Origin: Actinomycetes bacterium
GTDB taxonomy: Bacteria; Actinomycetota; Actinomycetes; Actinomycetales; Microbacteriaceae
NCBI GenBank assembly: GCA_023386365.1
Contig: JAEWJX010000017.1
Span: 1 to 64,000, forward strand
Direction of reading: 5' to 3'
DNA: 64,000 nucleotides
Below the pieces are notes generated by a model, which saw nothing but the letters and a program-made list of their open reading frames with translations, was not told the origin of the DNA and did no database searches. Below are positions 1 to 9,821 of the stretch, piece by piece. The position numbers and the translations under genes were made by a program. The first letter of the stretch is position 1; each line of letters opens with the position of its first letter.

Positions 1-3
1 GGG

Positions 4-29
4 CCCCCCCCCCCCCCCCCCCCCCCCCC
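4..29. repeat. 26-nt cytosine homopolymer at the window edge
   Basis: The window opens with GGG followed by 26 consecutive C, then a short stretch ending in GGGGGG just before the stop codon of the binding-protein gene. C-runs and G-runs facing each other could form a terminator-like stem, but a 26-base run at the very edge of a sequence is also a typical assembly or read-end artefact. No function is assigned. Confidence 0.8.
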
Positions 30-42
30 GCCGAGGGGGGTG

Positions 43-1338
43 TTACCCCATAGCGAATTCGACCGTGGACTGGGCCTCTGCGAGAGCCTCATCCATGTCG
101 GCGCCGCCGATGATCTTCGTGATCGCGGCGCTCACCGCGTCACGTGCCTCGTAGTAGTAGGCACCCGTGTTGTTGCTGGGCACCTCGGCACCGAACTTCA
201 CGACATCCGCGTAGATCGCCTGACCACCGAAGAAGTCGACGGGCTCGTTGTAGACGTCGCTCTCGCCCGCCGGGATCCAGTTCGCGACCGCACCCGAGGA
301 GGGGAGGATCGTGTCGTAGAGCTCGGTGGAGCCGGCGAAGGTCGCCGCGAGGAAGTCGGACGCGAGGTCGACGTTCGCGTTCGAGCTGATCGCCCACGAG
401 GAGCCACCGTTGGCCGAGTAGTTCGTGGCGCCGGCGATGTCGAGCTTCGGCAGGTTGGTGACCGCCCAGTTACCCGACTGGTCGGTCGCCGTCTGGATGG
501 ATCCGGAGATCCACACGCCGTTGATGGTGCCGGCGACGGCACCGTTCACGAACGTGCCGATGTACTCATCCCACGAGTTCACCTCGGTGAACACGCCCGA
601 CTTCACGAGCTGGGTGTAGGTGTCGATCGACGCCTTGAGGGCGTCGTTGTCGGCGATCGTGGGGTTGCCGTCGGAGTCGAACAGGCTCGCGCCCGCCGAC
701 TGCAGCATCATCATGATCGTGTCGGCCGAACCCGCCTGGCCCGAGAGCAGCGGCTTGCCGGTCTTCGCCAGCACGTCCTGCGACTTCGTGAGGAAGTCGT
801 CCCAGGTGATGTCGGTGAAGTCGTCGACCGTGTAGCCGGCCTGCTCGAGCACGTCGGTGCGGTAGGCGCCGATCGCGGTTCCGGCGTCGAACGGCACGCC
901 GTAGTTCACGCCGTCGATCGTCGAGTAGTCGACGACCGCCTTCGGGAACTCCGAGAAGTCGGCCGCGTCGGTCGCCTCGCTGAAGAGGTCGGGGTAGTTG
1001 ATGACGTTCTTCTGGAATGCGTTGTTCTGCATGAGGAAGATGTCGGGCAGCTCGCCGAACTCCTGCGACTGAGCGAGAGTGGTGAGCTTGGTCTGCAGGT
1101 CGTCCCACGGCGTCTCGACGATGTCGAGCTTGAAGTCGGGGTGATCCTGCTGGTAGACCTTCTCGGCTTCCTGCATCGCGTAGATGTTGAATGCCGGGTC
1201 CCAGGTCCAGACCGTCAGGGTGTTGTCGTCGCCGTTGCCGCCGCCGCCGTTGCCTCCGTCGCCGCTGCAGCCACTCATGACGAGGGCGATCGGCAGGGTC
1301 ATCGCGACTGCGGTAGCGATCTTCGTCGTTCGCTTCAA
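43..1338 (-). CDS. extracellular sugar-binding lipoprotein of an ABC importer
   Basis: Solute-binding protein of the carbohydrate ABC importer type (SBP family 1), predicted to capture a sugar outside the membrane and deliver it to permeases. The 431-residue product starts MKRTTKIATAV, has a lipobox ending M-S-G-C with the lipidated Cys at residue 24, then a Gly/Asn/Asp-rich linker and the mature domain. I chose the TTG at 1338 because AAGGAAGGA lies about 7 nt upstream; the next upstream ATG (1374) has no Shine-Dalgarno and would add residues before the signal peptide. The permeases, if they follow, lie beyond the left edge. A 41-nt inverted repeat at 1431-1471 is a likely operator. Substrate unknown. 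Confidence 0.85.
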   Translation of the reverse strand: MKRTTKIATAVAMTLPIALVMSGCSGDGGNGGGGNGDDNTLTVWTWDPAFNIYAMQEAEKVYQQDHPDFKLDIVETPWDDLQTKLTTLAQSQEFGELPDIFLMQNNAFQKNVINYPDLFSEATDAADFSEFPKAVVDYSTIDGVNYGVPFDAGTAIGAYRTDVLEQAGYTVDDFTDITWDDFLTKSQDVLAKTGKPLLSGQAGSADTIMMMLQSAGASLFDSDGNPTIADNDALKASIDTYTQLVKSGVFTEVNSWDEYIGTFVNGAVAGTINGVWISGSIQTATDQSGNWAVTNLPKLDIAGATNYSANGGSSWAISSNANVDLASDFLAATFAGSTELYDTILPSSGAVANWIPAGESDVYNEPVDFFGGQAIYADVVKFGAEVPSNNTGAYYYEARDAVSAAITKIIGGADMDEALAEAQSTVEFAMG

Positions 1339-1430
1339 AGCGTGGATCCTTCCTTGGTGTGTGAAGGATGCCAAGGGAGGCTGCGCTGCGTCCTCGCTGT
1401 GTGCTCGTCCTTGAGCATCCCGGTGGGGTG

Positions 1431-1471
1431 TTGCGATGGTGACGTTAACATGTGAACGTCACCATTCGCAA
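1431..1471. promoter_or_regulatory. 41-nt inverted repeat upstream of the binding-protein gene
   Basis: Arms TTGCGATGGTGACGTT (1431-1446) and its complement with one extra base (1455-1471) flank an 8-nt centre AACATGTG. There is no T-run, so it reads as an operator for a sugar-responsive repressor rather than a terminator of the DUF3180 gene. It lies about 95-130 nt upstream of the TTG start of the binding protein. Confidence 0.55.
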
Positions 1472-1513
1472 TGGATTCCTCGAAAGTGCCTGGTCAGGCC
1501 GCGTTTCGACGTT

Positions 1514-1996
1514 TCACGCCGGGGCGCCGCCCTGCGACTTTTCGTCGTCTTCGGGGGGCACCGTGCACCAGCTCTCCGCGAGCAGCCCGGCCACCAGAAC
1601 GAGCACCGCAGCGACGAGCATCGCGACCGCGCCCCACACCGAACTCACCGCGCTCACCGGCCTGCTGAGCAGCTCGACGAGCATGCCCACACCGGCACCG
1701 CCGAGGATCGCTCCCGCTACGGCGCTCGCCTTCGCGATCAGCACCACACGGGTCGCATAGAACGGGTCGACCCGCCGCTTCGGCACCCCCGGGGCGGCCG
1801 CACCGCGGGTCGCGCGACGCACCGGCCACGCGAGCGCCACCACGATCACCGCGATCAGCACCAGCGTCACCGCGAGGGTCAGCTGCGGCACCACCTTCGA
1901 CATCCCCGCTGCGCCGAGCCCCAGCTGCAGCAGCAGCGCGACGATCGCACTGCCCACCGCCAACCCCACCAGCAGCAGGGGACGCGTGCGGGTCAC
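1514..1996 (-). CDS. DUF3180 membrane protein
   Basis: 160-residue membrane protein of the DUF3180 family, which in actinobacteria is almost always the last gene of the folate operon; function unknown. Four hydrophobic segments are visible (about residues 6-28, 36-58, 82-108 and 117-140), separated by an Arg/Lys-rich cytoplasmic loop (WPVRRATRG, VPKRRVDPF), with a short acidic tail. The GTG start at 1996 overlaps the folK stop (GTGA), implying translational coupling. The position suggests a link to folate or pterin metabolism, but no catalytic motif is visible. Confidence 0.85.
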   Translation of the reverse strand: MTRTRPLLLVGLAVGSAIVALLLQLGLGAAGMSKVVPQLTLAVTLVLIAVIVVALAWPVRRATRGAAAPGVPKRRVDPFYATRVVLIAKASAVAGAILGGAGVGMLVELLSRPVSAVSSVWGAVAMLVAAVLVLVAGLLAESWCTVPPEDDEKSQGGAPA

Positions 1997-2481
1997 GAGC
2001 CCGCCTCGTCGAGCGCGGCGAGCAGCTTGTCGACGCGACCGTGCCCGGGAAGAGTCGCAATCGGGTCGACGACCAACCACGGGCGCAGCACGAAGTCGCG
2101 TTCGTGCGCTCGCGGATGCGGCAACGTCAACTCCGGGTCGTCCTGCTCCAGGTCGCCGTAGGCGATCAGATCGAGGTCGAGGGTGCGGTCGCCCCAGCGC
2201 TCCGTGCGGGTGCGGCCGAACTCGTCCTCGAGTGCCCGCAGCACCGCGTGCAGCTCGCCCGGCTCCAGTGTCGTGCGCAGCACGGCCACCGTGTTCAGGT
2301 ACGCCGGCGCATCCGGGTCCACCCCGTACGGGCGCAGGGCCGGCGTCTCGATCGGCGGCGCGATCGCGACCAGCTCCACGCCATCCGTCGCCCCCAGCTT
2401 GTCCGCGGCCGACGCGATGGTCTCCGCCTTGCGCCCCAGGTTCGCGCCGAACGCCACGACCGCGGGCGTCTCCGCCGTCAC
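1993..2481 (-). CDS. folK: 2-amino-4-hydroxy-6-hydroxymethyldihydropteridine diphosphokinase
   Basis: Transfers pyrophosphate from ATP to 6-hydroxymethyl-7,8-dihydropterin, the step before dihydropteroate synthase. The 162-residue length is normal for HPPK. It shows the N-terminal AFGANLG motif (residues 10-16), the HPPK signature around W96-G-D-R-T-L-D-L-D104, and the following LPHPR segment with the conserved His and Arg. The GTG start at 2481 overlaps the folB stop by 4 nt and its own stop overlaps the DUF3180 start by 4 nt, so it is the middle of a tightly coupled operon. The ORF runs open far upstream into folB in another frame; only the GTG start gives a normal N-terminus. Confidence 0.95.
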   Translation of the reverse strand: MTAETPAVVAFGANLGRKAETIASAADKLGATDGVELVAIAPPIETPALRPYGVDPDAPAYLNTVAVLRTTLEPGELHAVLRALEDEFGRTRTERWGDRTLDLDLIAYGDLEQDDPELTLPHPRAHERDFVLRPWLVVDPIATLPGHGRVDKLLAALDEAGS

Positions 2482-2852
2482 GCGCGTCCCCGGCGGATGG
2501 TGACGCTGACATCCGAGAACGGCACCTCGATGGGCGCCGCAGGCTTGTGCACCGTCACCGTGACCTCGTCGACCACCGGATACGAGAGCCCGATCTGGGC
2601 GACCCGCTCCGCCACCGTCTCGATCAGGTCGACGGGGTCGGTCTCGACGGCCCGCACCACCCGGTTCGCGAGCTCTCCGTAGTGCACCGTCGACTCGAGG
2701 TCGTCGCCCCCCCCCGCCGCCGGGGCGCCCAGCGACAGGTGCAGCACCACGTCGACGATGAACAGCTGGCCGTCGACGCGCTCCTCCGGGAACACGCCGT
2801 GGTACCCGATGGCGCGCAGGCCCGTCAGGGCGATCTCGTCTCGTGCGGTCAC
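2478..2852 (-). CDS. folB: dihydroneopterin aldolase
   Basis: Cleaves 7,8-dihydroneopterin to 6-hydroxymethyl-7,8-dihydropterin and glycolaldehyde. The product has 124 residues, the usual size. Visible family features are LTGLRAIGYHGVFPEE near the N-terminus (Tyr17 and His18 at the substrate site, Glu23-Glu24), the central LIETVAERV helix, and the conserved Lys in VTVHKP (K103). GTG start at 2852 overlaps the folP stop by 4 nt. A 9-nt C-run (2707-2715) encodes a Gly-Gly-Gly loop; it stays in frame but is a site where sequencing errors would be expected. Confidence 0.95.
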   Translation of the reverse strand: MTARDEIALTGLRAIGYHGVFPEERVDGQLFIVDVVLHLSLGAPAAGGGDDLESTVHYGELANRVVRAVETDPVDLIETVAERVAQIGLSYPVVDEVTVTVHKPAAPIEVPFSDVSVTIRRGRA

Positions 2853-3640
2853 GGTCTGCCTCCCGATTCCCAATGCTCCCAGACATCGAGCGCCAACCGG
2901 GTCGCCGCGACGTCGTGCACGCGAACACCCCACGCCCCGGCCTGCGCGGCGAGGGCGCTGATGGTGGCGGTCGGTGCGTCGCGCTTGCCGAGCGGTGCGT
3001 TGTCGGGCAGCAGACGCCCGATGAAACGCTTGCGGGACGCACCGATCAGCACGGGTGCCAACGTCGTCAGCTCGTCGAGCCGGCGCAGCAGCTCCCAGTT
3101 GTGGTCCGCTGTCTTCGAGAAGCCGAGACCCGGGTCGATGATGATCCGATCGGGTCGCACCCCGATCACCACCAGTTCGGCGATGCGCGAGGTCAGCTCG
3201 GTGCGCACCTCCGAGACGACGTCGATGTACTCGGGTTCCACATCCGCGCCGCCACGCCAATGCATCACCACGAAATGCACGCCCGTGTTCGCCACCACCG
3301 TCGCCATGTGGGGGTCGTAGAGCCCGCCGGAGACGTCGTTGATCATCGTCGCGCCCGCGTCGACAGCGGCGGATGCGGTGGCGGAGTTGCGGGTGTCGAT
3401 CGACACCGGGATGCCCGCGTCGGTGAGCGCACGCACCACGGGGACCACCCGCTCCTGCTCCTCGTCGGGGTCGATGGCCCGCGCCCCCGGCCGGGTCGAC
3501 TCTCCCCCCACATCGATCCAGGCGGCGCCCGCCGCGTGCATCTTCGCCGCATGCTGCACGGCGTCGTCGAGCTTCTCCCACCGTCCGCCGTCGCTGAACG
3601 AGTCGGGGGTGACATTCAGGATGCCGAGGATCTCGGTCAC
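2849..3640 (-). CDS. folP: dihydropteroate synthase
   Basis: Condenses hydroxymethyl-dihydropterin pyrophosphate with p-aminobenzoate to 7,8-dihydropteroate; the target of sulfonamides. The 263-residue TIM-barrel protein shows the first signature ILNVTPDSFSDGG (residues 7-19), DVGGESTRPGA, INDVSGG, DPGLGFSKT and GASRKRFIG, all in the normal order. The GTG start at 3640 overlaps the folE stop (GTGA) and the stop overlaps folB, so all folate genes are translationally linked. The ORF extends upstream into folE, but that extension is off-frame noise. Confidence 0.96.
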   Translation of the reverse strand: MTEILGILNVTPDSFSDGGRWEKLDDAVQHAAKMHAAGAAWIDVGGESTRPGARAIDPDEEQERVVPVVRALTDAGIPVSIDTRNSATASAAVDAGATMINDVSGGLYDPHMATVVANTGVHFVVMHWRGGADVEPEYIDVVSEVRTELTSRIAELVVIGVRPDRIIIDPGLGFSKTADHNWELLRRLDELTTLAPVLIGASRKRFIGRLLPDNAPLGKRDAPTATISALAAQAGAWGVRVHDVAATRLALDVWEHWESGGRP

Positions 3641-4224
3641 GACTGCTCCGCGGGGGCGCCGCCCACCAGAGCGAGTACCCCGGCCTGTGCGGCCGGCTCG
3701 GCGAGGGTGCCGCGGCTCGCAACGGTGACCGTCGTCGACTCCGCTTGGCGGGTGCCACGGGCCGTCACGCACCCGTGCCGCGCATCCAGCACCACCAGCA
3801 CGCCACGTGGCGCCAGCCCACGTTCGAGCGCGTCGGCGATCTGGTCGCCCAGTCGCTCCTGCAGCTGGGGGCGCGAACTCAGCGTCTCCACGACGCGCGC
3901 CAGTTTGCCGAGCCCCACGATCCGCGTTCCCGGCATGTACGCCAGGTGCGCGACGCCGGTGAACGGCAGCAGGTGGTGCTCGCAGGTCGAGCGGAACGCG
4001 ATGTCGCGCACCAGCACGAGCTCACCCACCGCGTCGTCGCCCGTGAACTCGTCGGCGTCGGCGAGATGCTCGATCGGGTCCTCGTCGAGGCCCGCGAACA
4101 GCTCGGCGTACGACGACGCGATCCGCTGCGGCGTCGACGTGAGACCCGGACGGGCCGGGTCTTCGCCGATCGCGCGCAGCAGTTCGACGACGGCCGCCTC
4201 GATGCGCCCCTGGTCGATGGCCAC
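3637..4224 (-). CDS. folE: GTP cyclohydrolase I
   Basis: Converts GTP to 7,8-dihydroneopterin triphosphate, the entry step of folate synthesis. The 195-residue protein has the zinc-binding CEHH motif (Cys81, His84), followed by LLPFTGVAHLAYMPG and the second zinc Cys in HGCVTARG. Start is GTG at 4224, 6 nt after the ftsH stop, so it is probably read from the ftsH transcript. It is the first of four folate enzymes here and is followed at once by folP through a 4-nt overlap. Confidence 0.96.
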   Translation of the reverse strand: MAIDQGRIEAAVVELLRAIGEDPARPGLTSTPQRIASSYAELFAGLDEDPIEHLADADEFTGDDAVGELVLVRDIAFRSTCEHHLLPFTGVAHLAYMPGTRIVGLGKLARVVETLSSRPQLQERLGDQIADALERGLAPRGVLVVLDARHGCVTARGTRQAESTTVTVASRGTLAEPAAQAGVLALVGGAPAEQS

Positions 4225-4230
4225 TGTCGC

Positions 4231-6252
<2,022 letters not shown>

Positions 6253-6366
6253 GTGAGAGCGGGCCTACGCCCACGTCCTTCCTCGTGACGAGTGACTGTC
6301 AGGGTACCGCCACGTGCCCAGCGGCTTGCTGGATGTTCGCCTCAGGCTGACCGGTCGCGCCGCAGG

Positions 6367-6918
6367 TCAGGAGTAGACGTGCGGGGCGAGGATGCCGACC
6401 GCACGCAGGTTGCGGTACCGCTCCGCGAAGTCGAGGCCGTAGCCGACGACGAAATGGTTCGGGATCTCGAAGCCCACGTAGCGCACGTCGACCTCCACCT
6501 TGGCGGCCTCCGGCTTGCGCAGCAGGGCGCAGATCTCGACCGACGCGGCGCCCCGGCTCTCGAGGTTCTCGCGCAGCCACGACAGGGTCAGACCGGAGTC
6601 GATGATGTCCTCGACGATCAGCACATCGCGGCCCGTCAGGTCGGAGTCGAGGTCTTTCAGGATGCGCACGACACCCGACGACTGCGTGCCGGCCCCGTAC
6701 GAGCTCACCGCCATCCAGTCCATCTCGACGTGCCGGCGCAGCTCGCGCGACAGGTCGGCCATCACCATGACCGCACCCTTCAGCACACCGACGACGAGCA
6801 GCTCACGGCCCTCGTAGTCGCGTTCGATCTCGCGGCACAGCTCGGCGATCCGGATGTGGATGTCGGCCTCGCTGAGCAGCACCTCGGTCAGGTCACCCTG
6901 GATGTCGGCCGGCTCCAT
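6367..6918 (-). CDS. hpt: hypoxanthine phosphoribosyltransferase
   Basis: Purine salvage enzyme making IMP/GMP from hypoxanthine/guanine and PRPP. The 183-residue product carries the PRPP-binding signature VLIVEDIIDSGLTL (residues 99-112), the N-terminal VGVLKGAV loop (43-50) and the C-terminal FVVGYGLDFAERYRNL segment typical of the family. It starts 9 nt after the tilS stop and is followed by a 114-nt gap before ftsH, which may hold an extra promoter (TACCCT is a possible -10 on the minus strand within the gap). The tilS-hpt-ftsH order is widely conserved in Gram-positive bacteria. Confidence 0.96.
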   Translation of the reverse strand: MEPADIQGDLTEVLLSEADIHIRIAELCREIERDYEGRELLVVGVLKGAVMVMADLSRELRRHVEMDWMAVSSYGAGTQSSGVVRILKDLDSDLTGRDVLIVEDIIDSGLTLSWLRENLESRGAASVEICALLRKPEAAKVEVDVRYVGFEIPNHFVVGYGLDFAERYRNLRAVGILAPHVYS

Positions 6919-6927
6919 GGGTCAACC

Positions 6928-7923
6928 CTATGCCGCGGTGAAGACCAGCAGCGAGCCCTCCCGGCGGGCGGTGAGGCCGGGCAGGTCGATCGGCGCCTGG
7001 CCGTGCCAGTCGGTCACCAGGCGCGCGACCTCAAGCGTGTGGGCGCGCGTCAGCGAGACCCCGAACTCCGCCAGCACGACGAAACGGATCACCCGCTGCC
7101 GCAGCGCCGCCGGGTTCGCCGCCAGCGCCGCCACCGAGATCGCGATACCCGCCTCGGCCGGCTCGCAGATGTCCTCGATGAACTCGTCGATCTGATGCTG
7201 GAACGCGTCGGCGTCCTCGCGTGCCTGCTCGGCGGTGCGCGCCAGCGCCTCGGCGACGCCCGGCCCCAACTCCGCCTCCAGCACCGGCAGCACCCGCTCC
7301 CGAACCCGCACCCGCGCGTACGCGGGGTCGAGGTTGTGCGGGTCGTCCCACGGCTCGAGCCCCTCGTCGGCGCACGCCTGGCGGGTGTCGGCCCGCCGGA
7401 TACCCAACAGAGGTCGGAGGTAGCGCCCGGATCGGGGGGCCATGCCCTGCAGGCTCGCTGCGCCGCTCCCGCGCGCGAGGCCGAGCAGCACGGTCTCGGC
7501 CTGGTCGTCGAGGGTGTGGGCGAGCAGCACCGCGACGGCATCCGTCTCGACGGCGGTCGCATCCAGCGCCCGGTAGCGGGCGTCGCGGGCCGCAGACTCG
7601 GGTCCGCCGTCACTACCCACCTCGACGCGGGTCACCACGACCGGGTCGAGTCCCAGCTCGCGCGCCTGCTGCGCCGCGCGGGCGGCCACCGCATCCGACC
7701 CCGCCTGCAGGCCGTGGTCGACCACCACCGCACCCGCACGGATGCCGGCCCGCGGCGCCTCGAACGCGGCCGCCGCTGCCAGCGCCAACGAGTCCGCGCC
7801 ACCCGACAGCGCCACCAGCACCAGCGCATCGGCGGTCGCCAGATCGGCGGTCGCCTCCCGCACGGCACGGCGGATGTCGGCCCTGACGGGGGTCAGACGG
7901 GGACGGGGCGAGTCGACAGGCAT
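6928..7923 (-). CDS. tilS: tRNA(Ile)-lysidine synthetase
   Basis: ATP-dependent ligase that attaches lysine to C34 of the CAU-anticodon tRNA-Ile so that it reads AUA. The 331-residue protein has the PP-loop motif SGGADS (residues 40-45), the N-type ATP pyrophosphatase fold, and conserved LAHTLDDQAET and PLLGIRRADTR segments. There is no Shine-Dalgarno before the ATG at 7923; instead TAACGT (7930-7935, minus strand) lies 6 nt upstream, as expected for a leaderless transcript. It is the first gene of the minus-strand operon running through hpt, ftsH and the folate genes, and is divergent from ppa. Confidence 0.94.
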   Translation of the reverse strand: MPVDSPRPRLTPVRADIRRAVREATADLATADALVLVALSGGADSLALAAAAAFEAPRAGIRAGAVVVDHGLQAGSDAVAARAAQQARELGLDPVVVTRVEVGSDGGPESAARDARYRALDATAVETDAVAVLLAHTLDDQAETVLLGLARGSGAASLQGMAPRSGRYLRPLLGIRRADTRQACADEGLEPWDDPHNLDPAYARVRVRERVLPVLEAELGPGVAEALARTAEQAREDADAFQHQIDEFIEDICEPAEAGIAISVAALAANPAALRQRVIRFVVLAEFGVSLTRAHTLEVARLVTDWHGQAPIDLPGLTARREGSLLVFTAA

Positions 7924-7982
7924 CGACTAACGTTATTCCTCAGCCGCCGCCGAGCAGCGGCACCGCCGAAACAGGAGTGAAC

Positions 7983-8474
7983 ATGGCCGACTACGCCGCC
8001 GTCATCGAGATCCCCAAGGGGAGCCGCAACAAGTACGAGGTCGACCACGAGACCGGACGCGTGTTCCTCGACCGCGTGCTGTTCACCGGCTTCGTCTACC
8101 CCACCGACTACGGCTACTTCGAGAACACCCTCGGCCTCGACGGCGACCCGGTCGACGTGCTCGTGCTGCTCGAGTACCCGCTCTTCCCCGGCGTCGGCGT
8201 GACCGTTCGCCCGGTGGGCGTGTTCAACATGACCGACGACGGCGGCTCCGACGCGAAGGTCATCGCCGTGCCCGCGAAGGACCCGCGTTGGGCGCACATC
8301 CAGGACGTCAACGACATCCCGGAGTACACCCGCAAGGAGATCGAGCACTTCTTCGAGCACTACAAGGACCTCGAGCCCGGCAAGTGGGTCAAGACCGAGG
8401 GCTGGGGCGACGCCGCCGAAGCGGAGGCCATCGTGCAGGCGGGCATCGCCGCCTACGTGCCCCACGGGCACTGA
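7983..8474 (+). CDS. ppa: inorganic pyrophosphatase, family I
   Basis: Soluble enzyme hydrolysing pyrophosphate to two phosphates, pulling biosynthetic reactions forward. The 163-residue length fits bacterial family I. The signature DGDPVD (residues 53-58) with its metal-binding aspartates is intact, as are EIPKGSRNKYE near the N-terminus and AVPAKDPRW in the middle. I chose the ATG at 7983, 5 nt after AGGAG; the GTG at 7977 overlaps that ribosome binding site. The gene is divergent from tilS and its stop is 6 nt from that of the convergent NlpC/P60 gene. Confidence 0.97.
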   Translation: MADYAAVIEIPKGSRNKYEVDHETGRVFLDRVLFTGFVYPTDYGYFENTLGLDGDPVDVLVLLEYPLFPGVGVTVRPVGVFNMTDDGGSDAKVIAVPAKDPRWAHIQDVNDIPEYTRKEIEHFFEHYKDLEPGKWVKTEGWGDAAEAEAIVQAGIAAYVPHGH

Positions 8475-8480
8475 GCCCGC

Positions 8481-9821
8481 TCAGCCGGTCGGGCGTCCTG
8501 CGAACGGCACCAGGTCGCTCTGGCGCACGTTGACGATCCGAACCGGCTTGCTCGGGTTCGGGGCTTCGATCATCTGGCCGCCGCCGATGTAGATGGCGAC
8601 GTGGTACTTGCGTGCCACCGACGCCGAGCCTCCGTCGGAGTAGAACAGCAGGTCGCCCGGCAGCGCCTGGCTGTAGGGCACGAGGCGCCCCTGGCGGGCC
8701 ATGTAGTTGTACTGGTCGGTGGAGCTGTGCGTGCCGATGTAGACGCCGACGGACGCGTACGACGCCTTCGTGAGGCCGGAGCAGTCCCACACGTCCGGGC
8801 CCATGCCGCCGAGCTGGTACCGCTCACCCAACTGTGCTTTCGCGTAGTTGATGGCGCCCTGGACAGCGGATGCGACGGGCGTGGGCGCACCGCCCCCTCC
8901 GGTCCCGCCGCCGGGGGTGCCGCCCGGGGTTCCGGTTCCGCCGCCGGGGGTGCCACCACCACCGGGCGTGCCGCCCGTGTTCCCGCCGCCACCACCGCCG
9001 CCGCCCGCGGGAGGCTGGTTCGCCTCCTCCTCGGCGGCGACACCTTCGGCGTACTCCCGCTCGACCTCGGCGGTGGTGCCCTTGAGGCTCGCCAGCTGCG
9101 CGTACATGAGGGCGCGGTTCGAGCTCTGGTCGGCGACCTGCGCCTCCAGCTGCGCGGCGGCCTTCTCGGCATCCACCTGCGCCTGCGTGGCGGCATCCGC
9201 CCGCGAGCGGCGCTCGGTCTCGGCGAGCTCAGCCTCATCCGACAGCGACTCGACGGTGCGCTTGTCGAAGATCGCCTGCTGCACGAGCGCCGTCGACGAC
9301 TCCGTCAGCTTCGACATGGTTCCGAGCCGCGACAGCAGGCGGTCGCCGTCGGACTCCGACGACAGCGCCACCATGATGCTCGCGTCGCCACCGCCGCTGC
9401 GGGCAAGTCGCGCCACGAGAGCCGCGGCGAGCTTCGCCGACGACTCGGCCCGACGCTCGGCGTCGGCCACCTGGTCGGCGAGTCGTGCCGTCTTCGCCTC
9501 CGCGGCCTGCAGGTCGCTCTGGGCGAGTAGCGCATCCTCGGCTTTCTCCATCGCGACCTTGGCGAGGGCGTCAGCCTGCGACTGCAGTTCCTTGACGATC
9601 TTCTCGATCTTCGCGATCTCGGCCTTCTTGGCGGCCTCGTTCTGCTTCGCGGCCTGCACCTCGGCCCAGGTGGGGTAGTCGGGCTGGGGTGCCGCGGATG
9701 CCGACATCCCGCCGGTCGCGGTCAGCGCGAAGGCGGCGGCGATCGACACGGCGGCGGTCGCAGCGTGACCCGCAGGGGTGCGCCGCGACGCCGGACGGCG
9801 CGGTTCGGATGCGTCAGCCAA
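8481..9821 (-). CDS. secreted NlpC/P60 peptidoglycan endopeptidase with coiled-coil N-terminus
   Basis: Cell-wall hydrolase of the RipA/Cgl type, predicted to cut the stem peptide during division. The 446 residues comprise a signal peptide (about 1-44, ending SASAAP), an Ala/Glu/Lys-rich coiled coil (50-260), a Gly/Pro/Thr-rich linker (about 265-322) and a C-terminal NlpC/P60 domain with catalytic Cys347 (DCSGLT) and His407 (YHVAIYIG). The start is a TTG at 9821 that overlaps the end of the M23 gene by 8 nt, implying coupled translation. Its mature N-terminus (PTWAEVQAAKQ) closely matches that of the M23 neighbour, so the pair shares an ancestral coiled-coil module joined to different catalytic domains. 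Confidence 0.9.
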   Translation of the reverse strand: MADASEPRRPASRRTPAGHAATAAVSIAAAFALTATGGMSASAAPQPDYPTWAEVQAAKQNEAAKKAEIAKIEKIVKELQSQADALAKVAMEKAEDALLAQSDLQAAEAKTARLADQVADAERRAESSAKLAAALVARLARSGGGDASIMVALSSESDGDRLLSRLGTMSKLTESSTALVQQAIFDKRTVESLSDEAELAETERRSRADAATQAQVDAEKAAAQLEAQVADQSSNRALMYAQLASLKGTTAEVEREYAEGVAAEEEANQPPAGGGGGGGGNTGGTPGGGGTPGGGTGTPGGTPGGGTGGGGAPTPVASAVQGAINYAKAQLGERYQLGGMGPDVWDCSGLTKASYASVGVYIGTHSSTDQYNYMARQGRLVPYSQALPGDLLFYSDGGSASVARKYHVAIYIGGGQMIEAPNPSKPVRIVNVRQSDLVPFAGRPTG

